From Frigidibacter sp. (lineage in GTDB: Bacteria; Pseudomonadota; Alphaproteobacteria; Rhodobacterales; Rhodobacteraceae): a stretch of 64,000 nt of DNA. Shown one piece after another: positions 1 through 7,624 of the stretch; the first letter of the stretch is position 1, and each line of letters opens with the position of its first letter. A program made the translations under genes and the position numbers. Location: the NCBI RefSeq assembly GCF_030695035.1, contig NZ_JAUYTT010000008.1:310001-374000 (forward strand). The letters are read 5' to 3'. A model generated the notes under the pieces. It worked only from the letters and a program-made list of their open reading frames with translations. It was not told where the DNA came from and did not search any database.

Positions 1-483
1 GCCCATTCCGACACCTGGGTCGATGACGACATGACCCGCATCGACCATGGCACCATGTTCTACAAGGCGGTGAAGCTGGGGCTGGTGGACCCGGCGCGCT
101 CGGTGCAGGTCGGCATCCGCACCGACAACCCCGATCCGCTCGGCGTGCATATCATCGACGCGCGCGAGGTACATGAGAAGGGGGTGGCCGCGGCGGTGGA
201 GAAGATCCGCGGTATCCTCGGGGACCATCCCACCTACCTCACCTTTGACATCGACGCGCTGGACCCCGCCTTCGCGCCCGGCACCGGCACGCCGGTCTGG
301 GGCGGGCTGGCCAGCTGGCAGGTCTCGGCGATGCTGCGCGATCTGGCGGGGATCAATCTGGTGGGCGGCGACGTCGTCGAGGTCTCGCCGCCCTATGACA
401 CCACCGGGGCCACGGCGATTGCGGGCGCGCATGTCGCGCATGAGCTGCTGGCACTCTATTGCTGGGGGAAGCGCGGGCGATGA
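1..483 (+). CDS. speB: Agmatinase (ureohydrolase family), 3' part only
   Basis: Ureohydrolase that would convert agmatine to putrescine and urea in the cytoplasm. The reading frame is open from base 1, so the N-terminal half lies outside the window; 160 residues remain of a family usually near 315. Metal-binding motifs are visible: AHSDTW at the very start and TFDIDALDPAFAPGTGTP near residue 82, both typical of the dinuclear manganese site. The C-terminal GGDVVEVSPPYD segment also fits agmatinases. The stop overlaps the start of the next gene by ATGA, so the two are probably cotranscribed. Guanidinobutyrase or another ureohydrolase cannot be excluded without the N-terminus. Confidence 0.85.
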   Translation, partial: AHSDTWVDDDMTRIDHGTMFYKAVKLGLVDPARSVQVGIRTDNPDPLGVHIIDAREVHEKGVAAAVEKIRGILGDHPTYLTFDIDALDPAFAPGTGTPVWGGLASWQVSAMLRDLAGINLVGGDVVEVSPPYDTTGATAIAGAHVAHELLALYCWGKRGR

Positions 484-911
484 AGTTCACCGCGATCCTG
501 CTGGTCGTTCTGGCGCTTTGCGGGCTCGCCTGGGTGCGGCTTGCGCCCTCGGACCCCGAGCGCTGGCATGTGAACCCGCTGACGGCGCGCGACCCCGGCA
601 GCCCCAATTTCGCGCGCATCCCGCCCGGTGAGATTGTCACGGCCGAAGACCCCGCCACCCTCGCGGCCCGCATCGACGCGGCGCTGATGGCCATGCCGCG
701 GGTGACGCGGCTGGCGGGCGATCCGAAGGGCGGCTTCGTCACCTATGTCGCGCGCTCTCGGCTTCTGGGCTTCCCCGACTACGTGACGGTGCGGACCCTT
801 GCCGCCGACCGCGGCGCGACCTTTGCCGCGCTGTCGCGGGCGCGGTTCGGGGCGTCGGATTTCGGCGTCAACGCCGCGCGGCTGCAGGCGTTGCGCGCGG
901 CGCTGGAGTAG
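480..911 (+). CDS. DUF1499 family protein
   Basis: A 143-residue protein of the DUF1499 family, whose biochemical role is unknown. The N-terminus has one hydrophobic segment (about residues 3-20, FTAILLVVLALCGLAWV), a signal anchor or uncleaved signal peptide. The rest is a compact domain containing the family-like GSPNFARIPP and FVTYVARSRLLGFPDYVTV stretches. The ATG at 480 overlaps the agmatinase stop (ATGA), which favours it over the upstream in-frame ATG at 459. Translational coupling with agmatinase is likely, but no functional link is evident. Confidence 0.7.
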   Translation: MKFTAILLVVLALCGLAWVRLAPSDPERWHVNPLTARDPGSPNFARIPPGEIVTAEDPATLAARIDAALMAMPRVTRLAGDPKGGFVTYVARSRLLGFPDYVTVRTLAADRGATFAALSRARFGASDFGVNAARLQALRAALE

Positions 912-956
912 CGGCGCCGCTTCCCCCCGGCGCGGCCTTGCGCTACACCCGCCGCC

Positions 957-2018
957 ATGCTGCCCACCGACACCCTTGACCAGATCACCCGCCGCTTCGA
1001 GTTTCTCGAGGCGAAGCTGAATGCTGGCGCCAGCCCGGCCGAGATTGCGGTGCTGAGCCGGGAATATTCCGAGCTGAAGCCGGTGGTGACCGAGATCGCC
1101 GCCTGGCGGCAGGCGGTGACCGATCTGGCCGAGGCCGAGGCAATGCTGGCCGATCCCGAGATGCGGGCGCTGGCCGAGGACGAGATCCCGGCGCTGAAGG
1201 CGCGGATCCCGGGGATGGAGGATCGCCTGCGCCTCGCGCTGCTGCCGCGCGATTCCGCCGATGCGCGCCCGGCGATCCTGGAAATCCGCCCCGGCACCGG
1301 GGGCGAGGAGGCGGCGCTCTTCGCGGGCGACCTCTTGCGCATGTATCAGCGCCATGCCGAGGCGCAGGGCTGGCGTTTCCAGATGCTGGAACTGTCCGAG
1401 ACCGAGCTTGGCGGCGTCAAGGAAGCCATGGCGCGGATCGAGGGCGAGGGGGTCTTTGCCCGGCTGAAATACGAATCCGGCGTGCACCGGGTGCAGCGCG
1501 TGCCCGAAACCGAAAGCGGCGGGCGCATCCATACCTCGGCCGCAACGGTGGCGGTGCTGCCCGAGGCCGAGGAGGTGGATATCGACATCCCGGCGACCGA
1601 TATCCGCATCGACACCATGCGCGCCAGCGGCGCCGGCGGGCAGCATGTGAACACCACCGATTCGGCGGTGCGGCTGACCCATATCCCCACTGGGATCGTG
1701 GTGACGAGTTCGGAAAAATCCCAGCACCAGAACCGCGCCAATGCGATGGCGGTGCTGCGCGCGCGGCTCTACGATCTGGAGCGGAGCCGGATGGACACCG
1801 CCCGCGCCGCCGACCGCAAGGCGCAGGTGGGGTCGGGGGACCGGTCGGAGCGGATCCGCACCTACAACTTCCCGCAGGGGCGGATGACCGATCACCGCAT
1901 CAACCTGACGCTCTATTCGCTGGACAAGATCATCGCCGGGGATCTGGGCGAGATCATCGATGCGCTGGTGGCGCAGGATCAGGCGGAGAAGCTGGCGGCC
2001 CTGGAGGCGGGGGCGTGA
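957..2018 (+). CDS. prfA: Peptide chain release factor 1
   Basis: Release factor that recognises UAA and UAG stop codons and triggers peptidyl-tRNA hydrolysis. At 353 residues it has normal class-I length. The catalytic GGQ motif lies at residues 227-229 ([16 protein letters not shown]), and the RF1-type PxT codon-recognition tripeptide is PET at 183-185, rather than the SPF of RF2. There is no internal frameshift of the prfB type. It is followed by prmC, the methyltransferase that modifies the GGQ glutamine, a conserved pairing. A dispersed repeat separates the two. Confidence 0.96.
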   Translation: MLPTDTLDQITRRFEFLEAKLNAGASPAEIAVLSREYSELKPVVTEIAAWRQAVTDLAEAEAMLADPEMRALAEDEIPALKARIPGMEDRLRLALLPRDSADARPAILEIRPGTGGEEAALFAGDLLRMYQRHAEAQGWRFQMLELSETELGGVKEAMARIEGEGVFARLKYESGVHRVQRVPETESGGRIHTSAATVAVLPEAEEVDIDIPATDIRIDTMRASGAGGQHVNTTDSAVRLTHIPTGIVVTSSEKSQHQNRANAMAVLRARLYDLERSRMDTARAADRKAQVGSGDRSERIRTYNFPQGRMTDHRINLTLYSLDKIIAGDLGEIIDALVAQDQAEKLAALEAGA

Positions 2019-2047
2019 GGGGGTTTTGCGCCCGGGTCTGGCCGGGC

Positions 2048-2106
2048 AGGGGGGCGCTGCCCCCCGTCGCCTGCGGCGTCTCCCCCCGGGATATTTGGGA
2101 AAAAGC
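2048..2106 (+). repeat. Dispersed hairpin / GGGATATTTGG element, copy A
   Basis: A GC-rich hairpin (GGGGGGCGCTGCCCCCC) is followed by CCCCCCGGGATATTTGGGA and an A-rich tail. It lies between prfA and prmC in the direction of transcription. It matches four other copies in the window (around 5.3, 14.4, 38.5 and 47.6 kb), all oriented with the preceding gene. Confidence 0.7.
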
Positions 2107-2121
2107 AATGGGCAAGGGGTC

Positions 2122-2952
2122 GTGACCGGGGCCGAGGCCTTGCGCGCGGCTGTGGCGCGGCTGGCGGCGGCGGGGGTGGCCGATGCGCCGCGGGATGCGC
2201 GGCGGCTGCTGGCCCATGCGATGGGGATCGGGGCGGACCGGCTGCTGTTGCATCTGGGCGAGGTATTGCCCCCGGCGGCGGCGGCGGCGTTCGAGCTGGC
2301 GGTGGCGGCGCGGGCGGCGCGGCAGCCGGTCTCGCAGATCACCGGCAGCCGGCTGTTCTGGGGGCGGGCTTTCCGGGTGACGCGGGATACGCTCGACCCG
2401 CGGCCCGAGACGGAATGCCTGATCGCGGCGGCGCTGGAGCGGCCCTTTGGCCGGGTGCTGGATCTGGGCACCGGCACCGGTTGCATCGTGCTGACGCTGC
2501 TGGCGGAGCGGCCGGGGGCGCGGGGCATGGGCACCGACCTGTCGGAAGCCGCTCTGGCGGTGGCGGCCGGGAATGGTGTGGCTTTGGGGCTGGGGGAGCG
2601 GGTGAAGTTTGTTGCCTCGGACTGGTTCGCCGGTGTGACGGGGCAGTTCGATCTGATCGTGTCGAACCCGCCTTATATCACTGCCGAAGAGATGGCGTTG
2701 CTGGACCCCGATGTGCGCGACTGGGAGCCGCATATGGCGCTGACGCCGGGCGGTGACGGGCTGGATGCCTATCGCGCCATCGCTGCGGGGGCGGGCGCGC
2801 ATCTGGCACCGGGCGGGCGGCTGCTGGTCGAGATCGGCCCCTTGCAGGGCGCGGCGGTGGAGGCGCTCTTCGCGGCGGCGGGGCTGAAGGGGATCCGGGC
2901 GCTACCCGATCTCGATGGGCGGGACCGCGTGGTCAGCGCCGAGGCTCCCTGA
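2122..2952 (+). CDS. prmC: Release factor glutamine methyltransferase
   Basis: SAM-dependent methyltransferase that N5-methylates the glutamine of the GGQ motif of release factors. The protein is 276 residues from a GTG start reading (M)TGAEALRAAV, chosen because family N-termini align there; the frame is open further upstream but runs into the dispersed repeat. The SAM-binding LDLGTGTGCI and the substrate motif NPPY (residues 182-185, SNPPYITAEEM) are intact. The position directly after prfA supports the call. The main uncertainty is the start, since no clear Shine-Dalgarno sequence with good spacing is visible. Confidence 0.93.
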   Translation: MTGAEALRAAVARLAAAGVADAPRDARRLLAHAMGIGADRLLLHLGEVLPPAAAAAFELAVAARAARQPVSQITGSRLFWGRAFRVTRDTLDPRPETECLIAAALERPFGRVLDLGTGTGCIVLTLLAERPGARGMGTDLSEAALAVAAGNGVALGLGERVKFVASDWFAGVTGQFDLIVSNPPYITAEEMALLDPDVRDWEPHMALTPGGDGLDAYRAIAAGAGAHLAPGGRLLVEIGPLQGAAVEALFAAAGLKGIRALPDLDGRDRVVSAEAP

Positions 2953-3240
2953 CTTCCGCGGCGATGCGTCGCATTCTTCGCAAGAACACGGCGTTTTGCG
3001 GCAGATTTCCAAGTTTCTGCTTGCCTCATGCCCGGTGCCATGCTTACACAGGCCTTGTGACGGAGGGGCAACGAGGCCCCCCGCGCGCTCCGCCACCACC
3101 GCATCGCCCGTTCTTCCGCGCAACCATCACGTTCGGATGCGCCGGGCCGAAGCAGGGAAACCGGCCGGGGCTGTCAGCCGCAAAAGCCAGACGAATGGCG
3201 CGTCCACAAAGCCGCCAAGGCTCGCAACAAGCGAAAGCAC

Positions 3241-4296
3241 ATGAGATCATCCAAGTCCCGTTCGCGTTCCAAGTCGAACCGTCAGCGCACGCTCGGCAAT
3301 ATCATTAACCGCGTCTTCGACAGTTCGGGACCCGAGGGCAAGGTGCGTGGCACCCCCCAGCAGATCATCGACAAATACCTGATGCTGGCGCGCGACGCCC
3401 AGCTGTCGAATGACCGCGTGGCCGAGCAGAACTTCCTGCAACATGCCGAGCATTACACGCGGATGCTGGGCGAGGCGACGCGCGAGATGGGCCAGGATCA
3501 GCGCGCGCAGCAGGGCGGCCAGCCGCAGCCGCAGCAGGGCCAGAATGGCGGCCAGAACGGGAATGGCCAGCATGGCCAGAACGGGAATGGCAACGGCCAG
3601 AACGGCGGCCAGAACGGCAATGGCGGGCAAGAGCGCTACGCCGATGCCGGTGGCCATGACCGCGGCCAGCAGGACCGCAATCAGCAGCAGGACCGGAGCC
3701 AGCAGGACCGGAGCCAGCAGGATCGCGGGCAGCAAGATCGTGGCCAGCAGGAGCGGGGTCAACAGGACCGCAACCAAGGCGGTCAGCAGGACCGGGGCCA
3801 GCAGGATCGCAATCAACAGGACCGCAACCAAGGCGGTCAGCAGGACCGGGGCCAGCAGGACCGCAATCAGGGCGGCCAGCAGGACCGGAACCGCGAACAA
3901 CGCAACGACCGTCCGCAGCGCGAGCGCGCGCCCGAGCCGATGACCGACCCGCGCGAGGATGGCGAAGACAGCGGCCTGGTGGAAACGCCGGAAATGCGTC
4001 CGCAGCAGCCGCGCCGCGAGCGCGCTCCGCAGGGCGAACGCCGCGCACCGCGGGGGCCGAAGCCGCAGGTTGAGGGCGAGGCTGCTGCCGAGCCGCGTGC
4101 CGCCGAGCCGAAAGCCGAACAGCCGCAGCCCGCGCCGGCAGAGCAACCGACGGATGTGCGGCGCGAGCTGACCCGTCTGGCGCAGCCCGAGGCCGAACCC
4201 GTCAAGGCGCCCAAGCCCCGCGCCCCGCGCAAGCCCCGTGCCAAACCGGCCGAGGACAGCAGCGAGCGCGCCGAGGATACGTCTTCGGCCGAGTGA
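3241..4296 (+). CDS. DUF4167 protein with glutamine-rich tandem repeats
   Basis: A 351-residue hydrophilic protein. The N-terminus is strongly basic (RSSKSRSRSKSNRQR), followed by the DUF4167 domain (about residues 15-85, with NIINRVFDSSGPEGKVRGT and FLQHAEHYTRM). The middle (about 85-215) is low complexity: Gly/Asn/Gln tracts, then many QQDRNQ, QQDRGQ and NQGG repeats. The C-terminal third is rich in Pro, Ala, Arg and Glu. The basic N-terminus and disorder suggest nucleic-acid binding, but this is inference. It stands alone and ends in a strong terminator. Confidence 0.75.
   Translation: MRSSKSRSRSKSNRQRTLGNIINRVFDSSGPEGKVRGTPQQIIDKYLMLARDAQLSNDRVAEQNFLQHAEHYTRMLGEATREMGQDQRAQQGGQPQPQQGQNGGQNGNGQHGQNGNGNGQNGGQNGNGGQERYADAGGHDRGQQDRNQQQDRSQQDRSQQDRGQQDRGQQERGQQDRNQGGQQDRGQQDRNQQDRNQGGQQDRGQQDRNQGGQQDRNREQRNDRPQRERAPEPMTDPREDGEDSGLVETPEMRPQQPRRERAPQGERRAPRGPKPQVEGEAAAEPRAAEPKAEQPQPAPAEQPTDVRRELTRLAQPEAEPVKAPKPRAPRKPRAKPAEDSSERAEDTSSAE
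3759..3860 (+). repeat. 54-bp in-frame tandem repeat inside the DUF4167 gene
   Basis: Bases 3759-3806 recur identically at 3813-3860, giving a 54-bp (18-codon) period encoding glutamine-, aspartate- and arginine-rich peptide. Shorter CAGGACCG-type repeats flank it from about 3660 to 3900. The repeat keeps the reading frame, so copy-number changes would lengthen or shorten the protein without breaking it. Confidence 0.85.
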
Positions 4297-4317
4297 TCGG
4301 TGCTGTGCAGGAAGAAA

Positions 4318-4347
4318 TGACAAGGCCCCCTCACGGGGGCCTTGTCA
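4318..4347 (+). terminator. Strong hairpin terminator after DUF4167 gene
   Basis: A perfect 13-bp stem, TGACAAGGCCCCC with GGGGGCCTTGTCA, closes a TCAC loop. It sits 22 bp after the DUF4167 stop and between convergent genes, so it may also serve rsmA on the minus strand. The following T-run is short (TTT). Confidence 0.8.
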
Positions 4348-4398
4348 TTTCGGGTGTCTGGTTGTCATGCCGGTGCCGAGCCAGCCCGCAGCTAAGCC

Positions 4399-5241
4399 TC
4401 AGCCCGCCGCCACGATCCGTGCCAGCAGGCAGAAGGCCTCGAGCCCGATCTCCTCGGCCCGCGCGGTGGGCGGGATCCCCGCCGCCTCCAGCTTGGCCTC
4501 GATGCCCGGGGACACGCCCTTCAGGCTGACGCGCAGCATCTTGCGGCGCTGGTTGAAACCGGCCGCCACGATCCGGTTCAGCACCGCGCCATCCGCCTCA
4601 AAGCGCGGCGCGGGCAGGGCGGTCAGATGCACCACCGCCGAATGCACCTTGGGGGCCGGGGTGAAGGCCTCGGGCGGCAGGCTCATCACGATCCGCGCCT
4701 CGCAGCGCCATTGCGCCAGCAGCGCGAGCCGCCCGTAGGCCTTCGATCCGGGCTTGGCCACGATCCGCTCGGCCACTTCCTTCTGGAACATCAGCGTCAG
4801 GCTCGACCACGCGGGCGGCCATACGGGCGGGGTCAGCCAGCGCACCAGCAGCTCGGTGCCCACATTGTAGGGCAGGTTCGCCGCGACCTTCCAGGGCGGG
4901 GTCAGATGCGCGGCAAGGTCCATGTCCAGCGCATCGCCGTTCAGCACCGTCAGCCGCCCCGGATAGGCCGCCGCGATCTCGGCCAGTGCGGGCAGGCAGC
5001 GCGCGTCCTTCTCCACCGCCACCACATGACGCGCGCCCTCGGCCAGCAGCCCGCGCGTCAGCCCGCCGGGGCCGGGGCCGACCTCCAGCACGTCATGCCC
5101 GGCCAGATCGCCCGCCAGCCGCGCGATCTTGGCGGTCAGGTTCAGGTCCAGCAGGAAGTTCTGGCCCAGCTGCTTCTTCGCGCTCAGCTCATGTGTGGCA
5201 ATCACATCCCGCAGCGGCGGCAACCCGTCGATCGTTGCCAT
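4399..5241 (-). CDS. rsmA: 16S rRNA dimethyladenosine transferase
   Basis: KsgA/RsmA dimethylates two adjacent adenosines near the 3' end of 16S rRNA during late 30S assembly. The 280-residue protein contains the N-terminal LGQNFLLD motif, the SAM-binding [16 protein letters not shown] motif and the catalytic [11 protein letters not shown] motif. The C-terminal helical domain has the usual FNQRRKMLR segment. It is the last gene of the lptF-to-rsmA cluster, separated from pdxA by a dispersed repeat. The surA-pdxA-ksgA order is conserved in many proteobacteria. Confidence 0.96.
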   Translation of the reverse strand: MATIDGLPPLRDVIATHELSAKKQLGQNFLLDLNLTAKIARLAGDLAGHDVLEVGPGPGGLTRGLLAEGARHVVAVEKDARCLPALAEIAAAYPGRLTVLNGDALDMDLAAHLTPPWKVAANLPYNVGTELLVRWLTPPVWPPAWSSLTLMFQKEVAERIVAKPGSKAYGRLALLAQWRCEARIVMSLPPEAFTPAPKVHSAVVHLTALPAPRFEADGAVLNRIVAAGFNQRRKMLRVSLKGVSPGIEAKLEAAGIPPTARAEEIGLEAFCLLARIVAAG

Positions 5242-5270
5242 CAGCCCGCCCCGCCCAAAAACCCTGCGAC

Positions 5271-5330
5271 TTCGTTTTGGTCGAAATATCCTCCGGGGGT
5301 CCGGGGGTGGAAAACCCCCGGCCTTGCCGC
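5271..5330 (-). repeat. Dispersed hairpin / GGATATTT element, copy B
   Basis: Read on the minus strand: a hairpin (CCGGGGGTTTTCCACCCCCGG), then CCCCCGGAGGATATTTCGAC and CAAAACGAAG. It lies just after pdxA and about 30 bp before the rsmA start, in the direction of those genes. Confidence 0.7.
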
Positions 5331-5344
5331 CCGCGCGCGCGCCG

Positions 5345-6328
5345 TCACTCCGAGGCCCGGGCCGCAGCCATCTCTGTCGCCATCCGCAGCGCCGCGATCA
5401 GGCTCGACGGATCGGCGACCCCGGTCCCTGCGATGTCGAAGGCCGTGCCATGGTCGGGCGAGGTGCGGATGAATGGCAGCCCCAGCGTCACGTTGACGCC
5501 GCCGGCGAAGTCCAGCGTCTTGATCGGGATCAGCGCCTGGTCGTGATACATGCAGATCGCCGCGTCATATTTCGCCCGCGCCGCAGGGTGGAACATGGTG
5601 TCGGCCGGCAGCGGCCCCGCGACGGCATAGCCCTCGGCGCGCAGCGCGGCGATCACCGGGGCGATGCGCTCGAGATCCTCGAGGCCCATGGTCCCGCCCT
5701 CGCCGGCATGGGGGTTGAGCCCCGCCACCGCCAGCCGCGGGCCATGAATCCCGAAATCCCGCTCCAGCGCGGCATGGGTGATGCGGATCGTGTCCGACAG
5801 CAGATCAGCGGTCAGCAGCCGCGGCACCTCGGACAGCGCGACATGGATGGTGACCGGCACCACGCGCAGGTCGGGGCAGGCCAGCATCATCACCACGCGG
5901 TCGACGCCCGCCAGATGCGCGAGGTATTCGGTATGGCCGGGATGGGCGAAGCCGGCGCCGTCCTTCAGCGCCTTCTTGGAGATCGGGGCGGTGCAGACGG
6001 CAGAGGCATGACCGCGCCCGACCAGCTGCACGGCGCGGGCGATCACTTCGATCACCGCGGCGGCGTTCTCGGGCGTCGGCGTGCCCGGGATCGCGGCACC
6101 GGGGAAGGGATGGGCCAGCACCGGCAGCGCATGGCCGGCGACCGAGAAGGCATCTTCGGGCGCGTCGATCAGCTGATGCGGAGCGCCTTGCGGCAGATGC
6201 GCGGGATCGCCGATCCAGAAGAAGGGCAGCCGGGCGCGCAGATGGTCCCAGGCCTTGACGGCGATCTCGGGGCCGATGCCGGCGGGTTCCCCGCAGGTCA
6301 GGGCCACCGGCAGCGGGGTGCGGGGCAT
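5345..6328 (-). CDS. pdxA: 4-hydroxythreonine-4-phosphate dehydrogenase
   Basis: NAD-dependent dehydrogenase of the DXP-dependent pyridoxal 5'-phosphate pathway. The 327-residue protein starts [20 protein letters not shown]; this ATG lies 2 bp after the surA stop, whereas the longer open frame would reach far into surA. Characteristic segments include [15 protein letters not shown], the metal-binding GHTEYLA and the [12 protein letters not shown] region with its metal-binding histidine. It is cotranscribed with surA upstream and rsmA downstream. Confidence 0.95.
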   Translation of the reverse strand: MPRTPLPVALTCGEPAGIGPEIAVKAWDHLRARLPFFWIGDPAHLPQGAPHQLIDAPEDAFSVAGHALPVLAHPFPGAAIPGTPTPENAAAVIEVIARAVQLVGRGHASAVCTAPISKKALKDGAGFAHPGHTEYLAHLAGVDRVVMMLACPDLRVVPVTIHVALSEVPRLLTADLLSDTIRITHAALERDFGIHGPRLAVAGLNPHAGEGGTMGLEDLERIAPVIAALRAEGYAVAGPLPADTMFHPAARAKYDAAICMYHDQALIPIKTLDFAGGVNVTLGLPFIRTSPDHGTAFDIAGTGVADPSSLIAALRMATEMAAARASE

Positions 6329-6330
6329 AC

Positions 6331-7569
6331 TCACGGGTACCGGATCGAGGCCCCGGCGCGCAGCTCGGCCATATAGGCCTCGGCGAAGGCCACCAGCCGT
6401 TCGTTCTGCAACCGGGCGCGGACCTGATCGCGCGGCACGGTTTTCGTATCCAGCAACGGCCCGCGCGAGCACAGCATCAGCACCATCAGCGCATCGCCGC
6501 GCGTCAGCGCGGTGGAAATCTCGCCGGGATCGAGCCGCGACAGTTCGGCGCGCAGATCGGCGGGCAGCGCGGAAGAGGGCTGGGTCTGCACCAGCAGCCG
6601 GTCGGCAGATACGCCGCTGGCAACGCCGTAGAGGTCATCGCAGGTATCCACCCGGGCGCGGATCTTGGCGGCTTCGGCCAGCGCCGCCTCGCTGCGCCCG
6701 CCGGGCAGCAGCACTTGCGCATATTTCAGCGCCTCGACCCCCGCGGGCAGCGCGGCGGGGGCCGCGGCGCGTTCATGCAGCAGGAACATCGCATAGGCGC
6801 CGGGGCCGACCTGCACCGGGGCGCTGATCTGGCCGGGGGACAGGGCGGCGACGCGGCCGCGCACCTGCTCGGGCAGGCTGCTCAGCGCCATCCAGTCCAG
6901 CTGGCCGCCTGCCTCGCGGGTGGCGGCGGTGGAATATTGCCGGGCTGCGGTGTCAAAGCTTGCCTCGGTGGTGGCGATTGTCGCCACCCGCTCGGCCAGC
7001 AGCCGGGCGCGGGCATCCTCTTCGGGGGCGCGGCGGATGATGATTTCCGACAGCAGCACCCGCGGGCCTTCGGGAACCTCGTCGCCAAAGCCCTGCTCGG
7101 CAATCGCCTGCTCGACCTCGGCATCGGTTGCGCGGCTGCGGCCGACAAAGCGGGCGCGCACCACGTCGCGCCAGACGATACCGGCAGCGACGAAATCGCG
7201 GAAGGTTTCGGCGGAGACGCCGGCCTTCTGCAGCTCGCCCACGAACTGCTCGGCGGTCAGATTGGCGCGGGCGGCGAATTCCTCCATCCCGGCCTGCACC
7301 TGTTCGGCGTTCGCCTCCATCCCCATCGACTTGGCGGCGCTGCTGCGCAGGCGGTCGTCGATCAGCGCATCCAGCGCGCCGTCGATCATCTCGGGCGGGG
7401 CGTTCAGCAGGGTCAGAAACAGGCGGCGCTGCTGCAATTCGTATTCGGTGATCGCACTGTCATTCACGAAGACCTGCGCGGCGAACTGTCCGCCTTGGGC
7501 CAGAACCGGCGCCGAACAGGCGGCAAAGGCCGCCACCGCGAGGGCCGGGAGGATGAGGAAATTGCGCAT
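6331..7569 (-). CDS. surA: Periplasmic chaperone/peptidylprolyl isomerase SurA
   Basis: SurA-type chaperone that escorts outer-membrane beta-barrel proteins through the periplasm. The protein has 412 residues with a signal peptide (MRNFLILPALAVAAFAACSA, cleavage after PVLAQ). The N-terminal SurA domain includes NDSAITEYELQQRR, followed by a parvulin-like region around residues 170-275 (VLLSEIIIRRAPEEDARARL). Its likely main client, LptD, is encoded immediately upstream, the standard arrangement. The parvulin active site looks degenerate, as in many alphaproteobacterial SurA proteins. Confidence 0.88.
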   Translation of the reverse strand: MRNFLILPALAVAAFAACSAPVLAQGGQFAAQVFVNDSAITEYELQQRRLFLTLLNAPPEMIDGALDALIDDRLRSSAAKSMGMEANAEQVQAGMEEFAARANLTAEQFVGELQKAGVSAETFRDFVAAGIVWRDVVRARFVGRSRATDAEVEQAIAEQGFGDEVPEGPRVLLSEIIIRRAPEEDARARLLAERVATIATTEASFDTAARQYSTAATREAGGQLDWMALSSLPEQVRGRVAALSPGQISAPVQVGPGAYAMFLLHERAAAPAALPAGVEALKYAQVLLPGGRSEAALAEAAKIRARVDTCDDLYGVASGVSADRLLVQTQPSSALPADLRAELSRLDPGEISTALTRGDALMVLMLCSRGPLLDTKTVPRDQVRARLQNERLVAFAEAYMAELRAGASIRYP

Positions 7570-7624
7570 CGGTCGGGTCCGTTCTGCTCTGGTCCTGTCG
7601 TTGCCGTCCGCGCCCTGCCGGGTC

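Noticed and set aside
456-2534. A 692-residue minus-strand open frame across the DUF1499 gene, prfA and prmC.
   Set aside because: It lies antisense to well-supported genes, with low-complexity translation and no ribosome site.
3650-3910. Regular short repeats that could suggest a CRISPR-like array.
   Set aside because: The repeats are in frame within the DUF4167 gene, units are contiguous without unique spacers, and no cas genes are present.
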